Shown one piece after another: positions 1 through 8,246 of a stretch of DNA of 64,000 nucleotides (positions are counted from its first letter, which is position 1; every line of letters begins with the position of its first letter). A program made the position numbers and the translations under genes. Source of the stretch: Achromobacter kerstersii (GTDB lineage Bacteria; Pseudomonadota; Gammaproteobacteria; Burkholderiales; Burkholderiaceae_B); NCBI RefSeq assembly GCF_902859595.1, contig NZ_CADIJQ010000009.1, forward strand, positions 124,001 through 188,000, written 5' to 3'. The notes below the pieces were generated by a model. That model worked only from the letters and a program-made list of their open reading frames with translations. It was not told where the DNA came from and did not search any database.

Positions 1-295
1 TGATCGCGATGGCGCCCGCCGAACTCAGAAACAGCACGCTGCCGTCTGCGGGGCTGCGCATCACATAGTTGGCGGCGATGGCGCCGTTGGCGCCCGGCTT
101 GTTTTCAACGATGACGGTCGTCTTGAGCTCGGTTTCCAGCTCCTTGGCCAGAATGCGCGCCAAGGAATCGGCGGGACCGCCCGGCGGAAAGGCGACGACC
201 AGGCGCGTCGGCTGCGCGGCGATGCTGACGCTGGCAAATGCGAATGCGGCCGCCAACGCGCCGCCCAGAAAGGTGCTGAGGATTCTATTTTTCAT
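1..295 (-). CDS. Bug-family (TTT) periplasmic solute receptor, 3' part missing
   Basis: N-terminal ~98 residues of a Bug/TctC-type extracytoplasmic receptor; the rest lies beyond the window start. A hydrophobic signal peptide (MKNRILSTF...) is followed by the family's first strand and loop, TRLVVAFPPGGPADSLAR, then VVENKPGANG-type sequence and SPADGSVLF, all hallmarks of Bug proteins that hold carboxylated ligands. The start at 295 has AGGAGA about 10 nt upstream. It is the last visible gene of a minus-strand operon starting at 5559, 28 nt after the SMP-30 gene. The ligand cannot be told from sequence. The family assignment is firm. Confidence 0.9.
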   Translation of the reverse strand, partial: MKNRILSTFLGGALAAAFAFASVSIAAQPTRLVVAFPPGGPADSLARILAKELETELKTTVIVENKPGANGAIAANYVMRSPADGSVLFLSSAGAIAI

Positions 296-323
296 GGTGT
301 GAGGTCTCCTGGCAGCCGGCGAT

Positions 324-1262
324 TCAACCGCCGGGCGCTCCTTGGGTGTTGACGTATAGCGAGTAAATGGATGTGCATGACGCCATGAACAGGCGATTGC
401 GGTGCGTGCCGCCAAAGCACAGGTTTGCGCAGCGTTCGGGCAGGGCGATATGTCCGATGGCTTCGCCGTCGGGCGAAAAGATGCGCACGCCGTCGAGTTC
501 TTCGGTGCCCATTCCCCAGCCGCACCAAAGGTTGCCGTCGACATCGACGCGAAAGCCGTCGGGCGTTCCGGAACCGGCGTTCAACAGCACATCCGGCCGC
601 GACAGCGTGACGCCGTCGTCCTGAACCTGAAACACCAGGATGTTGCGCGGGCGCGCGCGCGATTCGATGACATACAGCAGCTTTTCATCGGGCGAGAACG
701 CCAGCCCATTAGGACCGTTCACCCCTTCGGCGACAACGGTGAGATCTCCCGACGCACCGTCGATCCGGTAGATGTTTGCGGGCAGTTCCTGGCGGGCAGG
801 TTCGCCTTGATAGTGGCCGACGATGCCGAAGGGCGGGTCGGTGAACCAGATGGAGCCATCCGACTTGACCACGACATCGTTCGGTGAATTGAGCGGCCGG
901 CCCGCGTGGCTGTCGGCCAGCACGGTGATGCGTCCATCGTGCTCGGTGCGGGTCACGCGGCGGGTGCGGTGTTCGCAGGTGATCAACCGGCCTTGGCGGT
1001 CGCGCGTGTTGCCGTTGGCATGGTTGGATGGCGCGCGGTAGGCGTGGACCGAATTGCTGATCTCGTCCCAGCGCAGGATGCGGTCGTTGGGCACATCGCT
1101 CCACAGCAGGTAGCGGCCATCTCCAAACCATACGGGGCCTTCGGCCCAGCGGCAGCCCGTTGCCAAGCGTTCCACGGCGGCGGACAGCAGATGGTATTTC
1201 TCAAATTGGGGCGCCAGCGTTCGAATGGCGGGGTCGGGGTAGCGCTGAGAGGGTTCCCACAT
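324..1262 (-). CDS. SMP-30/gluconolactonase-family lactonase
   Basis: 312-residue beta-propeller hydrolase of the SMP-30/gluconolaconase/LRE family, expected to open a sugar or aromatic-derived lactone in the cytoplasm using a divalent metal. Visible family marks are CRWAEGPVWF near residue 37 (metal-binding Glu), NSPNDVVVKSDGSIWFTDP (Asn/Asp metal site), NGLAFSPDEKLLYV and the late GTPDGFRVD. Length is normal and there is no signal peptide. Start at 1262 has GGAGG five nt upstream. It sits between an amidohydrolase and a Bug receptor, so a lactone-bearing intermediate in the same pathway is likely. Substrate unknown. Confidence 0.85.
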   Translation of the reverse strand: MWEPSQRYPDPAIRTLAPQFEKYHLLSAAVERLATGCRWAEGPVWFGDGRYLLWSDVPNDRILRWDEISNSVHAYRAPSNHANGNTRDRQGRLITCEHRTRRVTRTEHDGRITVLADSHAGRPLNSPNDVVVKSDGSIWFTDPPFGIVGHYQGEPARQELPANIYRIDGASGDLTVVAEGVNGPNGLAFSPDEKLLYVIESRARPRNILVFQVQDDGVTLSRPDVLLNAGSGTPDGFRVDVDGNLWCGWGMGTEELDGVRIFSPDGEAIGHIALPERCANLCFGGTHRNRLFMASCTSIYSLYVNTQGAPGG

Positions 1263-1291
1263 AGGGCCTCCACAAGAAGGGATGGATGGAC

Positions 1292-2101
1292 TTAGCCGTA
1301 GAGCCGGCGGGGGTTGCCGTTCAGCACGGCATCCAGCGCGGCCGGGTCTTCACCGCAGGCGCGCCGCAGCAGGGCAAGCAGGTCGGGCAAGCGCGGCTGG
1401 GGGTAGCGGATGTTGACGTGCGGCCAATCACTGCCCCAGATGGCCCGGGTGGGCGCGCCCTGGATCAGCGCCGACATCAGCGGCAGCGCGGCCTGGAAAC
1501 CGTTCGCGCCATCCGTCACTCGGTCAGCCCCCGAAACCTTGATCCAGAGGCTGGGGTGATGCAGCAGTTCCAGCAGAGGCTGCCATTCCTGCGGGCGTGC
1601 GACGGGCGCGCGGGCCATGTGGTCGATGATGAGCGGTACGTCATACCGAAGCAGGGCGGGCACGGTGGCAAGCACATCGTCCAGCTCCGCATGCACCAAC
1701 GCGTGCCAGCCATAAGGCTTGATGCGCGCCAGCAGCTCGCCCATACGCGAGACATCCGGCTTGCCGGCCAGGTGCTTCATCATCCCCAGGCGTATGCCAC
1801 GCACACCGTGCTGGTGCATGTGGGCCAGGCTTTCCTCGGGCGTGTTCTCCGTGATGACGGCAATGCCGCGATACGCGCCTTGGCTGGCGGACAGCGCCGC
1901 CAGCAACGCGCGGTGGTCATCGCCATAAGGCGTGGCCTGGACGATGACGCCGCGCGTGATGCCGCATTCGGCATGCAAGGCTTCCAGTGCCCGGAAGGGG
2001 GCTTCGTCGGGAACATAGGTGGGGCGCTCGGCAAGCGGGTATTCGTTCCAGGGGCCAAAGATGTGCGTATGGCAATCCCAGCGTTCACGGGCTAGGGGCA
2101 T
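1292..2101 (-). CDS. Amidohydrolase (PDC-lactonase-like TIM-barrel hydrolase)
   Basis: 269-residue amidohydrolase-2 superfamily protein. Metal/active-site motifs visible: DCHTHIFGP near the N-terminus, HALVHAEL, IIDHMAR, and WGSDWPHVN near the C-terminus. It most resembles 2-pyrone-4,6-dicarboxylate lactonase (LigI) and related dicarboxylate lactonases that hydrolyse lactones from aromatic ring cleavage. It begins 13 nt after the upstream Bug gene and has no recognisable Shine-Dalgarno (a C-run precedes the ATG), suggesting translational coupling. Its neighbours (SMP-30 lactonase, CMD-like protein, SDR) fit a ring-cleavage or sugar-acid route. Exact substrate is inference. Confidence 0.8.
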   Translation of the reverse strand: MPLARERWDCHTHIFGPWNEYPLAERPTYVPDEAPFRALEALHAECGITRGVIVQATPYGDDHRALLAALSASQGAYRGIAVITENTPEESLAHMHQHGVRGIRLGMMKHLAGKPDVSRMGELLARIKPYGWHALVHAELDDVLATVPALLRYDVPLIIDHMARAPVARPQEWQPLLELLHHPSLWIKVSGADRVTDGANGFQAALPLMSALIQGAPTRAIWGSDWPHVNIRYPQPRLPDLLALLRRACGEDPAALDAVLNGNPRRLYG

Positions 2102-2114
2102 GGGGGGGCTCGAT

Positions 2115-3119
2115 TCAGTTTGAGGTGGCGCCGGTTTCTTTGATGATGGCGCTCCAGCGCCGGTATTCCGACTTGATCAAGTCGCCATACTGGGCGGGCG
2201 TGCCGGGCGTGGCTTCGGCGCCCTGCGCGTCCAGGCTGGCCTTGAGGGTGGGGTCTTTGATGGCGTCGTTGACGGCCTGGTTCAGGCGGGCGGTCACATC
2301 GGCGGGCATGCCGGCTGGGCCAACAATGCCTTGCCAGGTGCCGGAATCGAAACCGGGGGCGACGGTCTCGGCCAGGGTGGGAACCTCTGGCAGTACCGAC
2401 ACGCGCTTTGCCGTCGTGACGGCCAGCGCTTTCAACTTGCCTTCCTTCACATACGGCAGAAACGCATTCAGGCTGCCGGACATCATGAATTCAATGCGGC
2501 CCGATAGCAGGTCGGGAAGCGCCGCGGCATTGCCTTTGTAGGGCACGTGCGCGAAGTCGGTTGCGGTCTGGCGGGCGAAAAGAATGCTGGTCAGATGATC
2601 AATGGTGCCGTTGCCGGACGAACCCATGTTCAGCTTGCCGGGCTTTTCCTTGAGCAGCTTGACGAATTCAACAGCCGTGTTGGCGGAGACTTCGGGGTTC
2701 ACGATCAGCACCAAGGGTACGTTCGCTACGGACGCGACGGGGGTGAAGATCTTCCCCGGGTCGAGCTTGTCGTTGGCGAACAATGCCGGCGATATCGCAA
2801 TGGACGAACTGTTGTAGAGCAACGTGTAGCCATCGGCGGGCGCGTTGGCGACCATTTCGGCGGCGATGTTGCCGCCCGCGCCGGGCTTGTTCTCGACCAC
2901 GACCTGCTGGCCCAGTCCATCGCCCAGGCGCTTGGCGACGAGCCGCGCCAGCACGTCCGTCGGCCCGCCCGGCGAGAACGCGACGATCAGCCGGATCGGC
3001 TTGTCGGGATAGGCGCCCGCCAGCGCCGGAGCGCTGCCACATGCCAACAGCGCTGCACCGGCCAGCGTGTGCAAGATGCGCCTGCGCTGGGACGAAAAGA
3101 ACCGCGTTGAATCATTCAT
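2115..3119 (-). CDS. Bug-family (TTT) periplasmic solute receptor
   Basis: 334-residue Bug receptor with signal peptide (RRRILHTLAGAALLACG, cleavage near ALAGA), the strand-loop YPDKPIRLIVAFSPGGPTD, VVENKPGAGGNIAAE, and the GSSGNGTIDHLTS / HVPYKGNAAALPDLL segments that line the ligand pocket in known Bug structures. The start at 3119 is preferred over an upstream in-frame start at 3161 because AGGAG lies six nt before it and the signal peptide then has normal length. Cotranscribed with the lactonase/amidohydrolase genes, so it probably delivers their substrate. No membrane partner (TctA/TctB) is visible in the window. Confidence 0.92.
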   Translation of the reverse strand: MNDSTRFFSSQRRRILHTLAGAALLACGSAPALAGAYPDKPIRLIVAFSPGGPTDVLARLVAKRLGDGLGQQVVVENKPGAGGNIAAEMVANAPADGYTLLYNSSSIAISPALFANDKLDPGKIFTPVASVANVPLVLIVNPEVSANTAVEFVKLLKEKPGKLNMGSSGNGTIDHLTSILFARQTATDFAHVPYKGNAAALPDLLSGRIEFMMSGSLNAFLPYVKEGKLKALAVTTAKRVSVLPEVPTLAETVAPGFDSGTWQGIVGPAGMPADVTARLNQAVNDAIKDPTLKASLDAQGAEATPGTPAQYGDLIKSEYRRWSAIIKETGATSN

Positions 3120-3170
3120 GATGTCTCCTGGGAGGCGCTTGGTGCGCCTCTCTCTTTTCAAGGGGCGATG

Positions 3171-3971
3171 TCAGTCGCAGCGCACGCTCATGCCGCCGTC
3201 GACGATGATCTCGGTGCCGGTCACGAACCGGGCTTCGTCGGAGGCCAGGAACAACGCGGCATTCGCGGTGTCTGTGCCGTCTCCCATGAAGCCCAGGGGA
3301 ATGCGGGCCTGACGTTCGGCCAGCAGGGCATCCACGTTGCCGCCTGCGCGCTGTCCGGCCAGCCGCGCTTCGACCATGGGGGTGTGCATCTGCCCCGGCA
3401 CCACCGTATTCACGCGGATGTTGTGCTTGGCGTATTCCACGGCGACGACGCGCGACAGCTGGATGATGCCGGCCTTGGCCGAGGCGTAGCCGACCTGCGC
3501 CGCGCCAGTCCAGCGTATGCCGGAGGTGGACGCGGTGTTCACGATGGCGCCGCCACCATGGCGTTGCATGACGGGGATGACGTGTTTGCAGGCCAGGAAC
3601 ACGCTCTTCAGATTGAAGGCCATCTGCGCGTCCCAGTCCGCTTCGGACAGGTCCACCGGCCCGCCGCGGCGGGAACCCCCGACGTTGTTGACCAGGATGT
3701 CGACGCGGCCATAGCGTTCGACGCAAGCCTGCACCATGGCCTGGACGTCGGCGCTGACCGTCGCGTCACCCGTCCAGGCGGTGATGTCTCCGCCCGCGTC
3801 CTGGGCTCGCAGCAGCGTTTCAGCCATGGCGTCCGCGTTTTTGTCCACCGCGAAAACCTTGGCGCCTTCCTGCGCGAAACGCACCGCGACGGCGCGTCCA
3901 TTTCCCCAACCCGGGCCGACGCAACCCGCGCCCGTGACGATCGCAACTTTTCCTTCCAGCCTCTTGCTCAT
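3171..3971 (-). CDS. Short-chain dehydrogenase/reductase (SDR)
   Basis: Classical SDR of about 266 residues that should oxidise or reduce a hydroxyl/keto group with NAD(P). Motifs: a cofactor site VTGAGCVGPGWGNG (a slightly enlarged TGxxxGxG loop), DKNAD after beta-2 (acidic, suggesting NAD preference), NNVGG, catalytic Ser in NTAST, YASAK, and C-terminal EIIVDGG. Start chosen at the MSKRLEGKVAIVTG methionine (3971); an alternative start at 3998, six nt after the preceding stop, cannot be excluded because neither has a strong Shine-Dalgarno. It lies between the CMD-like gene and a Bug gene in the same operon. Confidence 0.85.
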   Translation of the reverse strand: MSKRLEGKVAIVTGAGCVGPGWGNGRAVAVRFAQEGAKVFAVDKNADAMAETLLRAQDAGGDITAWTGDATVSADVQAMVQACVERYGRVDILVNNVGGSRRGGPVDLSEADWDAQMAFNLKSVFLACKHVIPVMQRHGGGAIVNTASTSGIRWTGAAQVGYASAKAGIIQLSRVVAVEYAKHNIRVNTVVPGQMHTPMVEARLAGQRAGGNVDALLAERQARIPLGFMGDGTDTANAALFLASDEARFVTGTEIIVDGGMSVRCD

Positions 3972-4004
3972 GATCTTCGCTCTATCTGTTGATGACATGC
4001 AGTG

Positions 4005-4574
4005 TTAAGGGGTGACGCTGTCGGCGGCTTTCAGCTCGTGCGGCTCGCCCTCGGGCGGGTCGATCTGAAAGACATTCAGCGTCATTGAAATCAGGGTGTA
4101 GTAACCGGCCAGCGCCACCAGATCGATGACGCCGTGCTGGCCAAACATGGCTTCAGCGCGTGCGTAGACGTCGTCAGACACGCGGCGTGTCTCGTGCAGC
4201 TGCGTCAGGAACTCGTGGATCAAGGCTTCATCGGCTTGCCCAAACGGGATGGGCTTGCCATCGCGCAACGCGTCGATCACCGCTTCGGACACGCCCGCCT
4301 TGAGCGCAATGGCCTTATGCGCCCACCATTCGAATTCCGACCCCCACCAGCGCGCGAGCACGAGAATTCCGAATTCGGACAGGCGGGGGGAGAGCGAACT
4401 GTCGTAGCGGCAGAACTGGCCCAGCGCCTGCGCGGGTTCGGCCATGGATGGCCGGTGCAGCCATACCGCCAGCGGGCCGCGTACGCGGCCGCGCGGGCCG
4501 GAGGCGATGAGGTCGTAAATACGCTTTTGTTCGGCGGACATGTCCTGAACCTGCGGGGGGCTGACGCGTGCCAT
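4005..4574 (-). CDS. Carboxymuconolactone decarboxylase (CMD)-family protein
   Basis: 189-residue helical protein of the CMD/AhpD fold. It carries the FEWWAHKAIALKAGVSE segment typical of CMD relatives but no CxxC pair, so it is unlikely to be an AhpD-type peroxidase and closer to decarboxylase-like or uncharacterised members. The start at 4574 (MARVSPPQVQ) is supported by CAGGAG nine nt upstream; longer in-frame extensions look like shadow sequence. It follows a Bug gene by 13 nt and precedes the SDR. A role in decarboxylating or isomerising an intermediate of the operon's pathway is inference from family and context. Confidence 0.8.
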   Translation of the reverse strand: MARVSPPQVQDMSAEQKRIYDLIASGPRGRVRGPLAVWLHRPSMAEPAQALGQFCRYDSSLSPRLSEFGILVLARWWGSEFEWWAHKAIALKAGVSEAVIDALRDGKPIPFGQADEALIHEFLTQLHETRRVSDDVYARAEAMFGQHGVIDLVALAGYYTLISMTLNVFQIDPPEGEPHELKAADSVTP

Positions 4575-4587
4575 GCTTGCTCCTGAA

Positions 4588-5559
4588 TTATTCGGGCTTG
4601 ATGCCCAGGTCCTGAACCACCTTGCCCCATTGGGAAATCTCGTTGCGGATCGCGGTGGTGAATTCGGCGGGCGTGCCGCCGGCCGGTTCGGCGCCATCGG
4701 CCAACAGCTTTTCCCGGGCTTCCGGGGTCAGCAATGCGCGATTGACGGCGGCGTTGAGTTTTTCAACGATGGGGGCGGGCAGGTTCTTGGGGCCGATCAA
4801 GCCGTACCAGAGCGTGGCGTCGTAGCCAGGCAGACCCGATTCGGCAATGGTCGGCACATTGGGTAATGCGGCAATGCGCGTTGCGGTGGTGACGGCCAGC
4901 GCCTTCATCTTGCCGGACGCTACGTGCGGCAGGGCGCTGGCGGTGGCCGCGAAATAGAGTTGGACCTGGCCGGCCATCAGATCATTCTGTGCGTTGCCGC
5001 CGCCCTTGTAGGGGATGTGCGTCATCTCGACGCCCGCCTTGCGGTTGAACATTTCATTGGCCAGATGAATGACGCTGCCCTGGCCCGAAGACGCGTAGTT
5101 GATGGCGCCGGGATGCTTCTTGGCGTAGTCGATCAGTTCGGGCACGGTATTGGGGGCGAAGCCGGGGCTGGCCACCACCAACAAGGGGCCGCGCGACACC
5201 TGCACGATGGGCGTGATGTCCGCAACCGGGTCGAACGACATCCGATAAAGGCTGGGGTTGACCGTGTAGCTGGAGGAAATCAGCGTCAGCGTGTAGCCGT
5301 CTGCGGGCGCGTTGCGGCCGGTCTCGACGCCGATCATGCCGCCCGCACCCGGCCGGTTTTCCACGACGACGGTCTGCTTCAATTCCGCCGTCAGGGCCTG
5401 GCCCAGATATCGCGCCAGCAAGTCGGCGCCGCCGCCCGGGACGAACGTCACGATCAGGCGGATGGGGCGTTCGGGGTAATCGGCTTGCGCCACCCCGCTG
5501 GCCGCGGCCAGCACGCAAGCGCCAACTGCGGCAAACCATCGAAAGTAGGGGCTGCGCAT
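4588..5559 (-). CDS. Bug-family (TTT) periplasmic solute receptor, first gene of operon
   Basis: 323 residues: signal peptide (FRWFAAVGACVLAAASG, cleavage near AQA), YPERPIRLIVTFVPGGGAD, VVENRPGAGGMIG, ASSGQGSVIHLANEMF, HIPYKGGGNAQNDL and the conserved tail with GTPAEF. A textbook Bug receptor. It opens the minus-strand catabolic operon; start at 5559 has GGAG five nt upstream. Its promoter region (5595-5667) carries the 28-nt module shared with three other promoters in this window and faces a divergently transcribed LysR gene. Ligand unknown; probably the carboxylated substrate degraded by the downstream enzymes. Confidence 0.93.
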   Translation of the reverse strand: MRSPYFRWFAAVGACVLAAASGVAQADYPERPIRLIVTFVPGGGADLLARYLGQALTAELKQTVVVENRPGAGGMIGVETGRNAPADGYTLTLISSSYTVNPSLYRMSFDPVADITPIVQVSRGPLLVVASPGFAPNTVPELIDYAKKHPGAINYASSGQGSVIHLANEMFNRKAGVEMTHIPYKGGGNAQNDLMAGQVQLYFAATASALPHVASGKMKALAVTTATRIAALPNVPTIAESGLPGYDATLWYGLIGPKNLPAPIVEKLNAAVNRALLTPEAREKLLADGAEPAGGTPAEFTTAIRNEISQWGKVVQDLGIKPE

Positions 5560-5594
5560 GAAAGTCTCCGATATGAATATTGTTCTATGGAGCG

Positions 5595-5648
5595 ATTCTG
5601 CTTATTCTGTGTAATAGCCGTCCAATATGTTTTTCGGATGTCAGTAAT
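5595..5648 (-). promoter_or_regulatory. Candidate LysR-type promoter/operator, copy 1 of shared module
   Basis: Read on the minus strand, ATTACTG (5648-5642), CCGAA and ATATTGGA (5628-5621) form the 28-nt module seen also at 8085, 11578 and 15127. TTGGAC (5625-5620) can serve as -35 with CAGAAT (5600-5595) as -10, spacer 19. This drives the Bug gene starting at 5559. Similarity was found by eye; binding by a LysR protein is inference. Confidence 0.5.
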
Positions 5649-5667
5649 TCTTATTCGGAATTACTGA
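5641..5667. promoter_or_regulatory. Perfect 10-bp inverted repeat in Bug/lysR intergenic region
   Basis: TCAGTAATTC (5641-5650) and GAATTACTGA (5658-5667) are perfect inverted arms around a 7-nt spacer. The palindrome contains T-N11-A-type spacing and lies between the divergent Bug (5559) and LysR (5714) genes, the classical location of a LysR primary binding site. The left arm overlaps the upstream end of the 28-nt module. Confidence 0.55.
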
Positions 5668-5713
5668 ATTTGGCGGTCCCATTCACGCTTTCCCCTTTCT
5701 GACGTCCCGCTCC

Positions 5714-6592
5714 ATGGATTTGAAGTCGATGCGCATGTTTCTTGCGCTTGCTGAAGAGCTTCACTACGGGCGGGCCGCCGCGCGTTTTTTCATTTCCCAG
5801 CCGCCGTTGACCAAGGCCATCCAGCAGTTGGAAGAACGGCTGGGCGTCACCCTTTTTGACCGCAACAAACGAAGCGTCAAACTGACGGTGGCCGGCACGG
5901 CGCTGGTGCAGGAAGCCCGCAGATTGTTGGCGCAGACCGAGCTCTCGATCCGCACGGTGCAGCGCGCCGAGCGTGGCGATGCGGGGCGCTTGCGCATCGG
6001 CTTTGTGGCGGCCGTGCTGTTCATGGATATCCGGGAAGTGGTGCTGGGCTTGGAACGCGATCTGCCCGGCCTGGAAAGCGTTTGGGAAGAAATGGGGTCG
6101 TCAGAGCAGCTACAGGCGCTGGAGCAGGACCGCATCGACATCGGCTTTGCGCAGGTTTCCCAGGGCGTGGGCGACATGAAGTCGATACCCGTGGGCCGCG
6201 TCGGGCTGGTGATTGCGCTGGACGAAGGGCACCGGTTGGCGCGACGCCGGCGCGTCAAGCTGGAAGAGTTGGCTGAAGATGCCTTCGTCGCCATTCCCCG
6301 GCACAGCGGGCCAAGCTTTCATGACCTGACAATCGCCGCCTGCATGGAGGCCGGGTTCAGCCCCAGGATCATGCATTACGCCAAACACCTCGTATCGGTG
6401 GTGAGCTTGGTTGCCATGGGGCGCGGCGTGTCGCTCGTGCCGCGGTCATTCGCCCGCGCGGGTGTGCCGGGCGTGGTGTTCAAGGACATCGATGGCCTGG
6501 TGGTCGAAGCGGAGTACTCGGCAGTATGGAACCCCGCCAATACCTTGCCGCTCTTGCCTCATGTGTTGAGCCTGTTGGGCGGCGAACACTAG
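5714..6592 (+). CDS. LysR-family transcriptional regulator
   Basis: 292 residues. N-terminal winged HTH (residues 1-62): MRMFLALAEELHYGRAAA, then FISQPPLTKAIQQLEERLGV, then LFDRNKRSVKLTVAG. The C-terminal two-lobe effector domain has the GRLRIGF and RIDIGF strands; it resembles the CatM/BenM group. It is divergent from the Bug-led operon (154 nt apart) with a palindrome between them, so it probably autoregulates and controls that operon in response to a pathway metabolite. The ATG at 5714 gives a standard LysR N-terminus. The effector is unknown. Confidence 0.9.
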   Translation: MDLKSMRMFLALAEELHYGRAAARFFISQPPLTKAIQQLEERLGVTLFDRNKRSVKLTVAGTALVQEARRLLAQTELSIRTVQRAERGDAGRLRIGFVAAVLFMDIREVVLGLERDLPGLESVWEEMGSSEQLQALEQDRIDIGFAQVSQGVGDMKSIPVGRVGLVIALDEGHRLARRRRVKLEELAEDAFVAIPRHSGPSFHDLTIAACMEAGFSPRIMHYAKHLVSVVSLVAMGRGVSLVPRSFARAGVPGVVFKDIDGLVVEAEYSAVWNPANTLPLLPHVLSLLGGEH

Positions 6593-6620
6593 CGCCTGGG
6601 CCTTGCGCGTGGCTCGCGCT

Positions 6621-6676
6621 CAATTCCATCAAGTGGAATTGCCGCGTTGCGGCGGCCCAGTGGGCGACCCTAGACT
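6621..6676 (+). promoter_or_regulatory. Candidate promoter with palindromic operator upstream of MmgE/PrpD gene 1
   Basis: CAATTCCA (6621-6628) and TGGAATTG (6634-6641) are perfect inverted arms with a 5-nt spacer. Six nt downstream is TTGCGG (6647-6652), then after 18 nt TAGACT (6671-6676). The layout (operator, -35, 18 nt, TAGA-type -10) parallels the three modules at 8085, 11578 and 15127, although the upstream box is different. Candidate only. Confidence 0.4.
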
Positions 6677-6741
6677 CGGCAGGGCCTGGCTATCCAGCCA
6701 GATGCCTCAGAGAAAACCGAACGTCACGTGGAAGCTGCCGC

Positions 6742-8076
6742 ATGCCTGCCATCGAAGTGTTGAGCGCCTTTGCCGACAAGATCCAACAAGAACCCCTGTC
6801 CGCAGAGGTCAGCCGGCACGCCAAGCGCGCGCTTGTCGATTGGTATGCTGCGGCCTATCCCGGCGCGTCTGACCCCGCCGTGGCAATACTGCGTTCGTTG
6901 GTGCTGGACGAACCCGCCTGCGACGCGGCCGATCTGGTGGCGGGGGGGCAGGCGACGGCGCGCTCGGCGGCGCTGATCAATGGGGCGGCCGCGCATGCCG
7001 CCGAACTGGACGACAGCTATCGCGACGCCATGTACCACCCGGGGGCCGCAACCATCGCCGCGGCGCTTGCCGCCTGCCAGGAACAAGGCTTGAGCGGGGC
7101 GCGGCTGTTGAAGGCCATCGTGACGGGCTACGAAGTGTCTACCCGCATCGGCGTGGTGCTGGGCCGCGCGCACTATCAGTACTGGCATAGCACCGGCACG
7201 GTGGGCACGTTCGGCGCGGCGGCTGCGGCGGGTTCCGCCTATGGCCTGAACCCGGCGCAATTCGCGCATGCCCTGGGCACCGCCGCCACCTTTGCGGCCG
7301 GCTTGCAGCAAGCCTTTCGCAGCGACTCCATGTCCAAACCGCTGCATGCCGCGCGGGCGGCCGAAGCCGGGGTGCTGGCCGCGAAGGCGGCGCGGCGCGG
7401 GCTGACGGGGGCTTGGGACATGCTGGACGGAAAAGGGGGGCTGGGGCAAGCCATGAGCGATGGCCCCACGTGGGATGGCGTGGGCGACACCTTGGGCAAG
7501 GACTTTCACATTACCCGGCTGACGTTCAAGAATCATGTGGGTTGCGGCCATACCTTCGCGGCCATCGATGCCGCGCTTGCGCTGCGCGAGGGGGCGGGCT
7601 TCAAGCTCGGGGACGCCAGCCGAATCCATGTCTACACCTATCGTCCCGCGTTGGACATCGCCTGCTATGGCAAGCCGGCAAGCTCCAACGAAGCCCGCTT
7701 CAGCCTGCGCTACGTAGTGGCGCATGCCTTGCTTCACGGCAGCGTCCGCTTGAACGCCTATGACGATGAACGTGTCCACGACCCCGTGCTCGGCGCGCTG
7801 ATCGACCGTATCGATGTGCATGCGGACCCCGATATCGACGCCGCATTCCCGGCGAACCGGTCCGCTCGGATCGACATTGCATTCACATCCGGAGAACGGC
7901 GCACGCACTTCCAGGCAAACCGCAAGGGCGATCCGGAAGATCCGTTGAGCGATGCTGAGCTTGAGTCAAAGTTCATCGAGCTTGCCACCCCATGCCTGGG
8001 TGCTGCGGCGGCAAAGGAAAAGCTGGCGGAGCTTTGGCGTATCGATCAGCGCGCCGACCTGCGCAACATGGCGTAG
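6742..8076 (+). CDS. MmgE/PrpD-family protein 1
   Basis: 444-residue member of the MmgE/PrpD fold (2-methylcitrate dehydratase, cis-aconitate decarboxylase, iminodisuccinate epimerase relatives), acting on a tricarboxylate/dicarboxylate-like substrate in the cytoplasm. Features: NGAAAHAAELDDSYRDAMYHPG (family signature with the active-site DD/H), the GTVGTFGAAAAAG glycine-rich helix, SDSMSKPLHAARAAEAG (conserved Lys/His) and KNHVGCGHTFAAIDA. Start at 6742 is favoured; in-frame sequence upstream to 6526 overlaps the LysR gene and shows no family similarity. Followed by a Bug receptor and a second MmgE/PrpD gene, so the cluster probably handles a carboxylated compound. Confidence 0.85.
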   Translation: MPAIEVLSAFADKIQQEPLSAEVSRHAKRALVDWYAAAYPGASDPAVAILRSLVLDEPACDAADLVAGGQATARSAALINGAAAHAAELDDSYRDAMYHPGAATIAAALAACQEQGLSGARLLKAIVTGYEVSTRIGVVLGRAHYQYWHSTGTVGTFGAAAAAGSAYGLNPAQFAHALGTAATFAAGLQQAFRSDSMSKPLHAARAAEAGVLAAKAARRGLTGAWDMLDGKGGLGQAMSDGPTWDGVGDTLGKDFHITRLTFKNHVGCGHTFAAIDAALALREGAGFKLGDASRIHVYTYRPALDIACYGKPASSNEARFSLRYVVAHALLHGSVRLNAYDDERVHDPVLGALIDRIDVHADPDIDAAFPANRSARIDIAFTSGERRTHFQANRKGDPEDPLSDAELESKFIELATPCLGAAAAKEKLAELWRIDQRADLRNMA

Positions 8077-8084
8077 TCAGACAT

Positions 8085-8141
8085 ATAACTGTTGGTCGAA
8101 ATCGATATTGGACCGTCTTGAAGCCGCAAAGATAGAGTGCT
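8085..8141 (+). promoter_or_regulatory. Candidate LysR-type promoter/operator, copy 2 of shared module
   Basis: ATAACTGTT (8085-8093), CGAA (8097-8100) and ATATTGGA (8105-8112) match the copies at 5648(-), 11578(+) and 15127(-). TTGGAC (8108-8113) plus TAGAGT (8133-8138), spacer 19, make a plausible sigma-70 promoter, and TAGAGTGCT is identical to the -10 area of the 11578 copy. It would drive the Bug-MmgE pair at 8247-10667. Confidence 0.55.
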
Positions 8142-8246
8142 TGCACGGACGCGACAGAACGTCCGCGCCATTCGCAGCCGGCACGCGCAACCCTGAAAGC
8201 GCGGCGTGCGCTGCGGATGAACTCGACATCCCTGGCTGGAGACAAC

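Noticed and set aside
6526-6741. N-terminal extension of the first MmgE/PrpD protein
   Set aside because: It overlaps the LysR 3' end and covers the candidate promoter and palindrome; family similarity begins at 6742.
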